DNA of 64,000 bases from Salegentibacter salarius. Lineage in GTDB: Bacteria > Bacteroidota > Bacteroidia > Flavobacteriales > Flavobacteriaceae. Made by a program: the position numbers and the translations under genes. Below the pieces are notes generated by a model. That model saw nothing but the letters and a program-made list of their open reading frames with translations, was not told the DNA's origin and did not search any database. This document shows positions 35,684-44,399 of this stretch, one piece after another (position 1 is the stretch's first letter; each line of letters opens with the position of its first letter). Where the stretch lies: assembly GCF_900168265.1 (NCBI RefSeq), contig NZ_FVZF01000010.1, positions 49,180 through 113,179 on the forward strand, read 5' to 3'.

Positions 35684-36298
35684 TTACTCCAGAACAATCA
35701 GCCTACCATCAATAATTAATTTTTTGAAATCCATACTATCTTTTATAAACTGGAAAGTTTCTTTTTGATAAATAAAGACGTGGGTAGGATCCATTCTATA
35801 GCGCCAATTCTTAAAATCAAGGTCACCATTATAGAGTAGCGTCATAAGGATTAAAGCCCCTTCAGGCTTTAATAATGATTTTAATTTCAAAAATTCAGCT
35901 CTGGGATTGTAAAAATGTTCCACTACTTCGCAAGCAAAAATATAGTCGTACTTTTCTTCCAGAAGGTCTGGAAAATTAGCAAAATAAGGATCATACTTTT
36001 TAACGATATAATTATGCTGTTCCAACATACTGGAAATTACGGGGCCAGTTCCTGAGCCAAAATCAAGGCCTTTATCTAAGGGACTAAAATTCTTGAGGAT
36101 ATAATGGGTAATGGGGGACGTAAATTTTTGATAACGCTCATCGGTAACATCATTATTATGTTCCAGGTATCTTGATTTTTCATAAATGCTATCAGGCCAC
36201 AATTCCTTTCTCTTCACTAGCGCCTTACAGGTACCACATTCGTAATATTCCGGATCCTTTTCTTTACTTAATAAGTTTTGGCATAACGGACAAATCAT
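35684..36298 (-). CDS. SAM-dependent methyltransferase with N-terminal zinc ribbon
   Basis: A 204-residue protein. The first 25 residues carry two CxxC pairs (CPLCQ and CGTCK), a zinc-ribbon pattern. The Rossmann methyltransferase follows with motif I GLDFGSGTGP (about residue 77-86), YDYIFACEVVEHF (motif II region) and LLKPEGALILMTLL. It is probably a class I enzyme of the Methyltransf_23 type. It starts 3 bases after the HelD gene and precedes prfC, so it belongs to the same operon. The target, protein, RNA or small molecule, is unknown. Confidence 0.8.
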   Translation of the reverse strand: MICPLCQNLLSKEKDPEYYECGTCKALVKRKELWPDSIYEKSRYLEHNNDVTDERYQKFTSPITHYILKNFSPLDKGLDFGSGTGPVISSMLEQHNYIVKKYDPYFANFPDLLEEKYDYIFACEVVEHFYNPRAEFLKLKSLLKPEGALILMTLLYNGDLDFKNWRYRMDPTHVFIYQKETFQFIKDSMDFKKLIIDGRLIVLE

Positions 36299-36301
36299 TG
36301 C

Positions 36302-38350
36302 TTAACTATTTAAAAATTGTGATGGGTTCTTTACACTTGTTATTTCAAGACGGTGCATTGCCCTGGTACAGGCCACATAGAGCATTTGACGATCCGGTGC
36401 GGTTTTGTAATTTTGCTGGGTACAATTAGGCACAATTACCATATCAAATTCAAGGCCTTTTGCTAAATGAGCAGTGGTAATCACCACCCCGCTTCCAAAT
36501 GCCACACTTTTTCCATCGAGCAAGCTTACCTGGAACTTTTCTTTTAGCTCCTCGTAAAGTTTGTTAACTTCCTTTTGTGTCTTACAAATAATCCCCAGGG
36601 AATTATGATCGCCATTTTTAAAGTTTTCAATAAGCTCTTTTATGTAGCTCAATTCCTTTTCTTTGGTTTTAAAGCTATGTACCCCGGGTTCGCTTCCGTG
36701 ACGCTTTAGGGCTTCAACCTCAATCCTGTCACTTATTCTTTTAGAAAATTGAGTAATCTCATAAGTAGACCTATAACTTTTAAGCATGGTCATTGCCGTA
36801 GAATCCGGAAATATAGACTGTATGGTTTTAAGATCTGAAGAACTAAATGGATTCACAGATTGGTTAATATCTCCCAGTATCGTTTTTTTACAACTGAATA
36901 ATTTAGAAAGCACTTTATACTGAACCGGGGAATAATCCTGCATTTCATCAATAACCAAATGTTTTACTTCCGTAAAGGAAGGAAGTCCTTCTAATTTCAT
37001 TTTTAAATATAACAAGGGATAAACATCACTATATTCATAAGTTGCTCCTTTGCGCATTTTCAGCAAATCTTTACGGTCCATCCATTCGTAGAATCCTTTG
37101 TAAAGCATCCTAAGATTAGTTGAAGGGAACATTTTTCTAATAGTGGTATGAAGCTCTGTGCGCTCCTTACCTTTCACCTCGTATTTATAATACATAAAGG
37201 TGTGATTTACAATTTCGCGAACCACTTCATTAAATCTTTTAAGAATAGGCAGGCGATGGTATTGTTTAAATTTCTCATCAATAAACCAGGCCGGAACCGG
37301 ATTTTTATTGATAAAAATATCCTGAGGTTGAAAAGCCTTATTTTCCAGATGAACCAGGTATTCATCCATCTTTTTAAGGATATCCTGCGAGGACTTGAAC
37401 TCGATACGTTCAATTAATTTTTCATTGGTGCGCTCTAACAACTCCGAGACCTGCTCAAAAAAGCTTTGAAATTTAATTTGATAATCAAAAAGATGATCTG
37501 CGATTTCTTCAAGGCTGATCTCTTCTACGGTTTCTTCACCTAACTCAGGAAGAACATTAGAAATGTAGCTTGCAAACACCTTATTGGGGGAAATGATTAA
37601 AATATCTTCAGAGGAAATATCATCTTTAAATTTATATAAAAGAAAAGCAATTCGGTGTAGTGCGATAGAAGTTTTACCCGATCCGGCAACTCCCTGAATA
37701 ATTAAGTTTTGGGCCTCTTCATTACGGATAATAGCATTTTGTTCTCGCTGAATGGTAGCAACAATATTTTTCATTTTACTGGAAGAAGCCTGTTTTAATT
37801 CCTTTTGAAGCACCTCGTCCTGTATGGCAATATCATTATCCAGCATATATTCCATTTCCCCGTTTCTTATCCTGAATTGTCTTTTTAAAGACATCAGGCC
37901 ATCCACTACCTTTTCCTGGGTTACGTAGGATGAAGGACCAGGTTCATAATCGTAGAACATACTGGAAATGGGCGCACGCCAGTCATAGACCAAATTTTTA
38001 TTGGTATCCTCATCTTTGAAATTATGCACCCCTACATAAATTTCATCTTTTGCGGCTTTGTTATCTTCTTTAAAATCCAATCGCCCGAAATAGGTGACAT
38101 TTTTTAAACGTAGCAAACGTTTCTTTTTATCCAGGGATGCCCGCCCCAGCATTGCCATATTGGAAACCGACTCTCTAACGGCATTTTTTTCCAGATGGTC
38201 CATATCGCGTTTATGCTCCTGCATATGTTCATTGGCATCCTTAATATCTCGCCCCTGTTTGCTCAATCTTTTTGTAATGTTAGTAATGGCGAGGTCTATT
38301 TTAGCCAGGGTGTGTTTTAATCGCTTTTTTTCTAAATTTTCCTGTTCCAT
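36302..38350 (-). CDS. HelD-like UvrD/Rep superfamily helicase (RNA polymerase recycling)
   Basis: A 682-residue protein with an N-terminal antiparallel coiled coil (about residues 1-60), the Walker A motif GVAGSGKTS (220-228), motif II as IDEMQDYSPVQY, and C-terminal motifs ATGAHLAKGLEFD-like (ITTAHLAKGLEFDMVIVPN) and YVACTRAMHRLEI. Family members of this layout (HelD, helicase IV-like) bind RNA polymerase with the coiled coil in its secondary channel and release stalled enzyme. It starts 6 bases after a gene for a DksA-like zinc-finger protein, another secondary-channel type factor. Confidence 0.85.
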   Translation of the reverse strand: MEQENLEKKRLKHTLAKIDLAITNITKRLSKQGRDIKDANEHMQEHKRDMDHLEKNAVRESVSNMAMLGRASLDKKKRLLRLKNVTYFGRLDFKEDNKAAKDEIYVGVHNFKDEDTNKNLVYDWRAPISSMFYDYEPGPSSYVTQEKVVDGLMSLKRQFRIRNGEMEYMLDNDIAIQDEVLQKELKQASSSKMKNIVATIQREQNAIIRNEEAQNLIIQGVAGSGKTSIALHRIAFLLYKFKDDISSEDILIISPNKVFASYISNVLPELGEETVEEISLEEIADHLFDYQIKFQSFFEQVSELLERTNEKLIERIEFKSSQDILKKMDEYLVHLENKAFQPQDIFINKNPVPAWFIDEKFKQYHRLPILKRFNEVVREIVNHTFMYYKYEVKGKERTELHTTIRKMFPSTNLRMLYKGFYEWMDRKDLLKMRKGATYEYSDVYPLLYLKMKLEGLPSFTEVKHLVIDEMQDYSPVQYKVLSKLFSCKKTILGDINQSVNPFSSSDLKTIQSIFPDSTAMTMLKSYRSTYEITQFSKRISDRIEVEALKRHGSEPGVHSFKTKEKELSYIKELIENFKNGDHNSLGIICKTQKEVNKLYEELKEKFQVSLLDGKSVAFGSGVVITTAHLAKGLEFDMVIVPNCTQQNYKTAPDRQMLYVACTRAMHRLEITSVKNPSQFLNS

Positions 38351-38356
38351 CTATTT

Positions 38357-38674
38357 TTAAATTTTAGCGCAATCCATGCATAAAGAAGCATTGGAAATAT
38401 TCACCTTGCTCATCAGAATTTCCTTACCACATTTTTTACAGGTCCCCATCTTGGCCCTATTTAATTTCTCCAGAAGTTTGAATAGTTTTTCTATTCTTTT
38501 TTCTGTTTTTTTAATTGCCAGACGGTTCACATTAGATTCTTGTTTATTTGCAATGCTTATATTCATATCCTTTTCTCGTGGCAGAGCTTCTGGAAAAGAA
38601 TGATAAAGTTTAAGGACCTTTTCTTCTTTGGCTATTTCTTCAAATACTCTTTCAATTAATTCTTCTTTTTTCAT
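38357..38674 (-). CDS. DksA/TraR-like C4 zinc-finger protein
   Basis: A 105-residue protein: an acidic and basic helical N-terminal half that may form a coiled-coil hairpin, then the zinc finger CKKCGKEI...LCMDC (two CxxC pairs, about residues 79-102) in the pattern of DksA/TraR. DksA-like proteins bind RNA polymerase through the secondary channel. The gene is followed by helD after 6 bases, so the two are co-transcribed and probably act on the same target. The acidic loop residues of DksA (DxxDxA) are not evident. Confidence 0.75.
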   Translation of the reverse strand: MKKEELIERVFEEIAKEEKVLKLYHSFPEALPREKDMNISIANKQESNVNRLAIKKTEKRIEKLFKLLEKLNRAKMGTCKKCGKEILMSKVNISNASLCMDCAKI

Positions 38675-38746
38675 AATCTATTATCATCAAAACCGTGGTA
38701 TATCCCCCCGGAAAACTCAGGATGTATATAGATAATTTGCCATAAG

Positions 38747-38780
38747 TTTAGCCGTCTTCCTTTAAAGTAAGACGGCTAAA
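38747..38780 (-). terminator. Hairpin after the SulP gene at 38799
   Basis: TTTAGCCGTCTT and AAGACGGCTAAA form a perfect 12-bp stem around a loop of about 10 bases, 19 bases beyond the SulP stop. The minus-strand tail is only weakly T-rich, so termination may be incomplete and transcription could pass into the dksA-like/helD operon. Confidence 0.6.
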
Positions 38781-38798
38781 TTTTAAGTTTTTCAGGTT

Positions 38799-40340
38799 TT
38801 AAATTTTATCGGTTGCTACTTTATAATTCGGATCCTCAATGATATTTACTTCAATAATTGCATCCGCATTACTTAATAGCCTCCTGCAATCTCCGCTTAA
38901 GTGTTTTAAATGTAATTTTTTACCTTGTTTTTTATAGCGCTCTGTTAATTTGTTCAGAGCTTCTATTCCCGACATATCTACAACCCTACTTTCAGAAAAA
39001 TCAACTACTACGTCTTCAGGGTCATTTAGAACATCAAATTTGTCACTAAAAGCCTGCACAGATCCAAAAAATAAGGGTCCATATATTTCATAATGCTTTA
39101 CACCTTCTTCATCAACTCTTTTGCGCGCTCTAATTCTTTTTGCATTGTCCCAGGCAAATACCAATGCAGCTATAATAACACCTACTATTACAGCTAATGC
39201 AAGGTTATGAAGTACGATAGTCACCACGGTAACCAAAACCATTACCAAAATATCTGACTTAGGCATTTTGTTTAGGGTTTTTAAACTGGCCCACTCAAAG
39301 GTCCCAATTGCTACCATGATCATTAAGCCTGTCAGAGCAGCCATAGGTACTTTTTCAATTAAACCTGCTCCAAACATTACGAATATTAAAAGCATAACTG
39401 CAGCTGTGATCCCTGATAATCTAGCTCTGGCTCCGGAAGAGACATTAATAAGACTTTGCCCAAGCATGGCACAACCACCCATACCACTAAAAAAACCTGA
39501 AAGGATATTAGCGCTGCCCTGCGCCACACATTCTTTATTTCCCCTACCGCGAGTTTCGGTAATTTCATCAACAATGTTTAGGGTTAAAAGACTTTCAATT
39601 AATCCTACCCCGGCCATAATTGCAGCATAGGGCAAAATGAGTAAAAAAGTATCAAGATTCAAGGGCACCATAGGTATATGAAACGGAGGAAAACCACCTT
39701 GAATAGAGGCAATATCACCAACAGTTTTTGTTTCAATTCCAAAAGCAAGCACAATCCCAAAGGTTACTAAAACGGCTACAAGAGTTGCGGGAATAGCTTT
39801 GGTTAGTTTTGGAAGTCCCCAAATAATAAGCATAGTAATCAATACTAATCCAAGCATTAAAAATAATTGCGAACCTTGCATCCATACTAAATCACCAGTA
39901 GCATTTTCTACTTTAAACTGGTTTAATTGAGACATAAAAATAATAACGGCAAGACCATTTACAAATCCAAAAATTACAGGATGTGGCACCAAACGCATTA
40001 GTTTACCTAGACGCAATAAACCCGCAACAACCTGGATAATACCAGCCAATACTACAGTTGCAAAAACATATTCTGGGCCGTGACTAATAGCTAATGAAAC
40101 AATCACTACAGCTACAGCTCCGGTAGCTCCTGATATCATACCTGGTCTACCTCCCAGGATTGCAGTAACAAGCCCCATAACAAAAGCAGCATATAAACCT
40201 GTCAAAGGTGACAGACCAGCGATTAAAGAGAACGCCACTGCTTCAGGTATCAAAGCCAGGGCTACTGTTAAACCAGCTAGTATTTCTGTTTTATAGTCAA
40301 CTTTTTGACTGAAATCGAATAAATTTAAATATTTTTTCAT
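38799..40340 (-). CDS. SulP-family anion transporter with STAS domain
   Basis: A 513-residue inner-membrane transporter. The SulP pattern is clear: AGLTVALALIPEAVAFSLIAGLSPLTGLYAAFVMGLV near the start, GATGAVAVVIV, and VAQGSANILSGFFSGMGGCAMLGQSLIN. The C-terminal STAS domain (about residues 405-505) has the phosphorylation-like loop ESRVVDMSGIEAL. The overall pattern is near BicA-type bicarbonate or sulfate carriers; the substrate is uncertain. It is the second SulP gene within the putative island and is transcribed towards the dksA-like gene. Confidence 0.9.
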   Translation of the reverse strand: MKKYLNLFDFSQKVDYKTEILAGLTVALALIPEAVAFSLIAGLSPLTGLYAAFVMGLVTAILGGRPGMISGATGAVAVVIVSLAISHGPEYVFATVVLAGIIQVVAGLLRLGKLMRLVPHPVIFGFVNGLAVIIFMSQLNQFKVENATGDLVWMQGSQLFLMLGLVLITMLIIWGLPKLTKAIPATLVAVLVTFGIVLAFGIETKTVGDIASIQGGFPPFHIPMVPLNLDTFLLILPYAAIMAGVGLIESLLTLNIVDEITETRGRGNKECVAQGSANILSGFFSGMGGCAMLGQSLINVSSGARARLSGITAAVMLLIFVMFGAGLIEKVPMAALTGLMIMVAIGTFEWASLKTLNKMPKSDILVMVLVTVVTIVLHNLALAVIVGVIIAALVFAWDNAKRIRARKRVDEEGVKHYEIYGPLFFGSVQAFSDKFDVLNDPEDVVVDFSESRVVDMSGIEALNKLTERYKKQGKKLHLKHLSGDCRRLLSNADAIIEVNIIEDPNYKVATDKI

Positions 40341-40431
40341 CTGTTATAATTGATGGTTTTTGAGTTATTTATCTTTAATGGGATAGGTTGTAAAGAACAA
40401 CTAATACATTTACGGCTTGTAGGAGATGATA

Positions 40432-40719
40432 TTAGTCTCCTGATATCACGTTATTGCAATTTTCACATCTGATTTTTTTGTTTTGCATTACTAGATCAAG
40501 AAGCCTTACAAGCTCTTGAAGATGCTTACCTAAGTTAAACTTCATAAATTCTATATTTTTTTTCCTTTCAATTTCTTTGGAAGTAATCCAGCCCCAATTT
40601 TCAGTTTTATGTAACAGTGGATCTTTCCTTGATTCATAGGAAGCCAGCATTCGATCACAATTTTCGATCTCTTTAAATATCGCTTCGACTATAAAACCTT
40701 TCTTTTGCTTATTTTCCAT
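40432..40719 (-). CDS. Small helical protein with one CxxC pair
   Basis: A 95-residue, mostly helical, charged protein ending RCENCNNVISGD. The single CxxC near the C-terminus looks like the first half of a DksA-type finger without the second pair. Its start overlaps the end of the upstream cyclopropane-synthase-like gene by 11 bases, so translation is coupled. The function is unknown; dimerisation to complete a metal site is only a thought. Confidence 0.6.
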   Translation of the reverse strand: MENKQKKGFIVEAIFKEIENCDRMLASYESRKDPLLHKTENWGWITSKEIERKKNIEFMKFNLGKHLQELVRLLDLVMQNKKIRCENCNNVISGD

Positions 40720-41830
40720 AGGTATGATTTTGATAGAGTCTTACCGATTCATAGGTAAAGGGGTATGACAGCTTTGTAAGTACTATTTCAAAAACTTCAA
40801 TACGTTTTGTTCGTAAAGAAGCGGCCAGGCAGGATAAGTAATATTCCCACAATAAAAGACCGTCTTGTGGAAATTCAGCTTTTAATTCATCGCTCTCATT
40901 TTGAAGGTTTAAAAGCCAGTTTACCACGGTAATATCGTATTGTAATCCAAAACTTTGAAGATCTTCTAATTTTAAAACAGTGGGAATCAAATTACTCTTT
41001 TGTACAAATGATGGTAAAATTGAGGAAGGAAAAATGTGATCATTCAGCCAGGGATCATTGCCGTTATTATCACCGGTTATAATATTTAATAAACTGATTC
41101 CTTCTTCATATAAAAGTTGATCTATTTTAAACTGAACTCTGTCAAAATCAGCATTAACAGTATTATCAAAGAGGTCCCAACCAACTATTTTATTAAATTT
41201 CTCAAATACCGAGAAAAAATCCTTCTTCTCAACGCGCACATTTAGTGATTTACAAGTTTGATTAATATATTTAGATTGCCGGTTCGACGGATTTAGCGCG
41301 ACTACTTCAACATTATATTTAGAAGCTGCATAGAAAGCAAAACCTCCCCAACCAGGAGTTATATCCAAAATTTTATCTCCGGAAGCAATTTTTAATTTCT
41401 TGCAAATGAGATCGAATTTTTGCTTTTGTGATTCATTAGAAGAGTAAACCTCCTGCCAATACCCCGAAGAAGTATTTAGGTTATTTCCCAGGATCGAGGT
41501 GAGCAGGTTTTCTTTGGTGATTGAATTATAATTTCTATGCTCAAAGTCTTCAGGAAACTTATTTTTTAGAACCTTCAATTTCATATTGAAATTTTCAGAA
41601 AAATAAGATTGGGTTTCCTTATTAAAAAAGAGCCTGTGAAATAGGCCGGTAAGATCCCGGCAATACCAGTACTCTTTAAAAAATCCCTCGGCGAGTCCCA
41701 AAGAACCTTTATTAAGGAATAGAGAATAGAATTTATCATTCCTAACTTGTAAGTCAAAAGTATTTCCACCATTAATGGTGATGTCTGCTTTTTCTAATAA
41801 ATCGTTTACGATTTTTTTAGAATTTGTCAT
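40709..41830 (-). CDS. Cyclopropane-fatty-acid synthase-like protein with altered active site
   Basis: A 373-residue protein with the Cfa/CMAS methyltransferase layout: an N-terminal lipid-binding-like part, then ILDITPGWGG (residues 154-163), DPWLNDHIFPSSILPSF and a C-terminal helix with YY(LS). E. coli Cfa binds bicarbonate through C139, E239, H266 and Y317; here the matching places read P (ITPG), D (LFDNTV, 220-225) and N (NIIT, 249-252), with only the tyrosine kept. The fold is retained but the usual chemistry is doubtful. It is co-transcribed with a small CxxC protein. Confidence 0.75.
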   Translation of the reverse strand: MTNSKKIVNDLLEKADITINGGNTFDLQVRNDKFYSLFLNKGSLGLAEGFFKEYWYCRDLTGLFHRLFFNKETQSYFSENFNMKLKVLKNKFPEDFEHRNYNSITKENLLTSILGNNLNTSSGYWQEVYSSNESQKQKFDLICKKLKIASGDKILDITPGWGGFAFYAASKYNVEVVALNPSNRQSKYINQTCKSLNVRVEKKDFFSVFEKFNKIVGWDLFDNTVNADFDRVQFKIDQLLYEEGISLLNIITGDNNGNDPWLNDHIFPSSILPSFVQKSNLIPTVLKLEDLQSFGLQYDITVVNWLLNLQNESDELKAEFPQDGLLLWEYYLSCLAASLRTKRIEVFEIVLTKLSYPFTYESVRLYQNHTYGK

Positions 41831-42522
41831 GCTGTTAGATCTAAATGTGTTTCAAAGAGTAGTTTTTAAGTTATAGTGTGAAATCAGGAATAATGTGGGA
41901 ATAACTATGGTGGAGTAACAAAAACCAATGGCTGATTACATAGTAGATTTTCCGGTCGGAAAGTCGTTTCTAAAAAAGTAATTATATATATGTTGAAAAT
42001 AATTTCCATAACTAGGAAAAAATAAAAAATGATAGTAATATGAATAAATTATATTATCCGAAAGTATAGGCTTAATGCCTCGGATATTTAGGGGGGAGTA
42101 ACTTTAATAAATTTAAAAGTCTTTGTTTTATTCATAACGGTGGCAAAAATAGAGTAAAAGAAAGGTATAACCAAACCTACCTGATTTTAAGTCTCAAAAA
42201 TTGAAGATTATACAATTTTAAGTTAAAATAATAAGTATTTGGAAAGGTAAAATTACTTCAAGAAAAAGGTTCTAATTGATCAGCGGTTGCATTTAATGCA
42301 AAGATAAAGGTGGCAATTATAATAGAGAAAAGTGTAGAATTATTTTCCGTCAAATCAAATTCTATTTTTATTTAAAGATAACAATTTGATTTATAATTAT
42401 ACTTAAATCCAAACAATGCTAATTAATGTTAATTTTTATGAATTTATGACTCTGCTAAAATGTTGTACCTATGTTGTACCAAAACAAAAAAGCCGACTCT
42501 TTCAAGTCGGCTTATCCCTTTG
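41831..42522. other. Gene-less AT-rich stretch
   Basis: About 690 bases between the cyclopropane-synthase-like gene and tRNA-Leu. No frame with a recognisable protein was found on either strand. Near its right end are the direct words TGTTGTACC TATGTTGTACC, which touch the 54-bp repeat; the promoter of the 41830 gene should lie in its left part. Confidence 0.55.
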
Positions 42523-42530
42523 TGCGGGCG
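42477..42530. repeat. Right copy of 54-bp direct repeat (putative att site)
   Basis: Identical to 28802-28855; it includes the tRNA-Leu acceptor strand and terminator. Here it is joined to the complete tRNA gene, as expected at the side of an integrated element that retains the functional tRNA. Confidence 0.8.
42487..42516 (-). terminator. Terminator of tRNA-Leu
   Basis: On the minus strand, AAGCCGACT-loop-AGTCGGCTT is followed by TTTTTGTTTTGG, a stem of about 9 bp with a T-run a few bases after the tRNA end. Confidence 0.85.
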
Positions 42531-42604
42531 GAGAGACTCGAACTCTCACACCGTAAGGCACTAGATCCTAAGTCTAGCGTGTCTACCAATTCCACCACGC
42601 CCGC
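42523..42604 (-). tRNA. tRNA-Leu (anticodon TAG)
   Basis: An 82-base tRNA with acceptor stem GCGGGCG/CGCCCGC, a D-arm with GGTAGA, anticodon stem CTAGA/TCTAG around the loop CTTAGGA (anticodon TAG, codon CUA), a long variable arm typical of class II tRNAs and a T-arm GAGAG-TTCGAGT-CTCTC. CCA is not encoded. It is followed on the same strand by a strong terminator. Confidence 0.96.
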
Positions 42605-42715
42605 ATTTCAATATGTGTTGCTTTAACTAAGCGGATGCAAATATACATAAATGTTTCAATTCACAAATAGTCTGGAAATATTTTTTTTACCTTTATCTCA
42701 GTTAAAATTTCTAGT

Positions 42716-44107
42716 ATGACGGATATTAAAAAATATGTTGAGGAAAATAAAGACAGATTCCTTAGCGAACTCATTGATTTACTGAAAATTCCATCCATAA
42801 GCGCCGATTCAAACTACAAGGATTCCATGATAAAAACTGCAGAAGTGGTGAAAAAAAATTTATTGGAAGCCGGGTGTGATTCCGCCGAAATTTGTGAAAC
42901 TCCGGGTCATCCTGTTGTTTATGGAGAAAAAATAATAGATAAAAACCTGCCTACGGTTTTGGTGTATGGTCATTACGATGTGCAACCACCAGATCCTTTA
43001 GACCTTTGGAACTCCCCTCCCTTTGAACCAGTAATCAAGGAGACCGAAATTCATCCCGAAGGTGCTATTTATGCTCGTGGCGCCTGTGACGATAAAGGCC
43101 AGATGTTTATGCACGTAAAAGCGCTGGAATATATGACCAAAAACAATGAGCTTCCCTGCAACGTGAAATTTATGATTGAAGGCGAAGAAGAAGTGGGTAG
43201 CGAGCATTTAGGCTGGTTTATAGAAAACAACAAAGAGAAACTTGCCAACGATGTGATCCTTATTTCCGATACCGGGATGATCGCCAAAGACACACCTTCT
43301 ATCACCACGGGACTTCGCGGACTTTCCTATGTGGAAGTTGAGGTTACCGGGCCAAATAGAGACCTGCATTCAGGTTTATATGGTGGCGCTGTAGCAAATC
43401 CTATTAATATTCTTAGCAAAATGATTGCATCTTTAACCGATGAAAATAATCATATAACTATTCCCGGTTTTTATGATAAGGTTGAGGAATTAAGCAAAGA
43501 AGAACGCGCTAAAATGGCGGAAGCTCCTTACGATGAAGAAGCTTACAAGAAAAAAATTGATATTGATGATGTTTACGGGGAAGCAGGTTATTCTACTTTA
43601 GAGAGAGCTTCTATTCGCCCAACTTTAGATGTAAACGGAATGTGGGGTGGTTATATTGGGGAAGGCGCAAAAACAGTGCTTCCTTCAAAGGCTTACGCAA
43701 AGATATCTATGCGATTGGTACCCAACCAGGATTGGAAAGAAATAACCCAACTCTTTAAAAAACATTTTGAAAGTATTGCGCCAGAGGCGGTTACTGTTGA
43801 AGTAAAACCTCATCACGGCGGCCAGGGCTATGTAACTCCAATAGATAATATTGGCTACCAGGCAGCGAGTAAAGCTTATGAAGCTTCTTTTGGAAAAACC
43901 CCAATTCCGCAGCGCAGTGGCGGAAGTATTCCTATTGTTTCCCTTTTTGAGAAAGAACTAAAAAGCAAGATCATTTTAATGGGCTTTGGCTTTGATACTG
44001 ATGCCATCCACTCCCCTAACGAACATTTTGGCGTGTGGAATTATTTAAAAGGCATAGAAACTATCCCATGGTTCTATAAATATTTTACCGAGATGAGCCA
44101 GGAGTAA
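42716..44107 (+). CDS. M20-family dipeptidase
   Basis: A 463-residue zinc peptidase (cytosolic dipeptidase/carboxypeptidase group). Metal and catalytic motifs appear in order: VYGHYDVQPP (His and Asp), ARGACDDKGQ, IEGEEEVGS, ISDTG and the final AIHSPNEHF histidine. The dimerisation domain lies in the middle (about residues 205-340). There is no signal peptide. It is monocistronic and followed by a family B palindromic repeat. The specificity within M20 cannot be seen. Confidence 0.92.
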   Translation: MTDIKKYVEENKDRFLSELIDLLKIPSISADSNYKDSMIKTAEVVKKNLLEAGCDSAEICETPGHPVVYGEKIIDKNLPTVLVYGHYDVQPPDPLDLWNSPPFEPVIKETEIHPEGAIYARGACDDKGQMFMHVKALEYMTKNNELPCNVKFMIEGEEEVGSEHLGWFIENNKEKLANDVILISDTGMIAKDTPSITTGLRGLSYVEVEVTGPNRDLHSGLYGGAVANPINILSKMIASLTDENNHITIPGFYDKVEELSKEERAKMAEAPYDEEAYKKKIDIDDVYGEAGYSTLERASIRPTLDVNGMWGGYIGEGAKTVLPSKAYAKISMRLVPNQDWKEITQLFKKHFESIAPEAVTVEVKPHHGGQGYVTPIDNIGYQAASKAYEASFGKTPIPQRSGGSIPIVSLFEKELKSKIILMGFGFDTDAIHSPNEHFGVWNYLKGIETIPWFYKYFTEMSQE

Positions 44108-44136
44108 ATTGTTTGGTAGATAAAGATTATTGAAGT

Positions 44137-44305
44137 GAGGTGGTTTGAAAAACATACGTCATTCTGAACTTGATTCAGAATCTAGGTTGTTAGTAATTAA
44201 ACATGTTAGATCTCCGAATAAATTTCGGAGCAGGCTCTGAAATAAATTCAGGATGACGTCTATTTTCAGGATAGCTTGAAGAAACTGAACTTTTCAAACC
44301 ACCTC
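44137..44305 (+). repeat. Family B palindromic repeat with 15-bp inverted ends
   Basis: GAGGTGGTTTGAAAA at 44137-44151 is the exact inverse of TTTTCAAACCACCTC at 44291-44305. Inside, ACGTCATTCTGAACTTGATT is mirrored by a diverged copy ending GGATGACGT. The whole 169-bp unit can form a long stem or behave as a small non-coding mobile unit. Related units lie at 50536 and 53319. Confidence 0.85.
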
Positions 44306-44399
44306 ATTTTCTTTAAAACTGCTTTCAGAAAAAAATCAAAATATCCGGGAATTAGATTTAGTATATTTACAGGGATTGCTTACTAATGCTTTCTAAACT

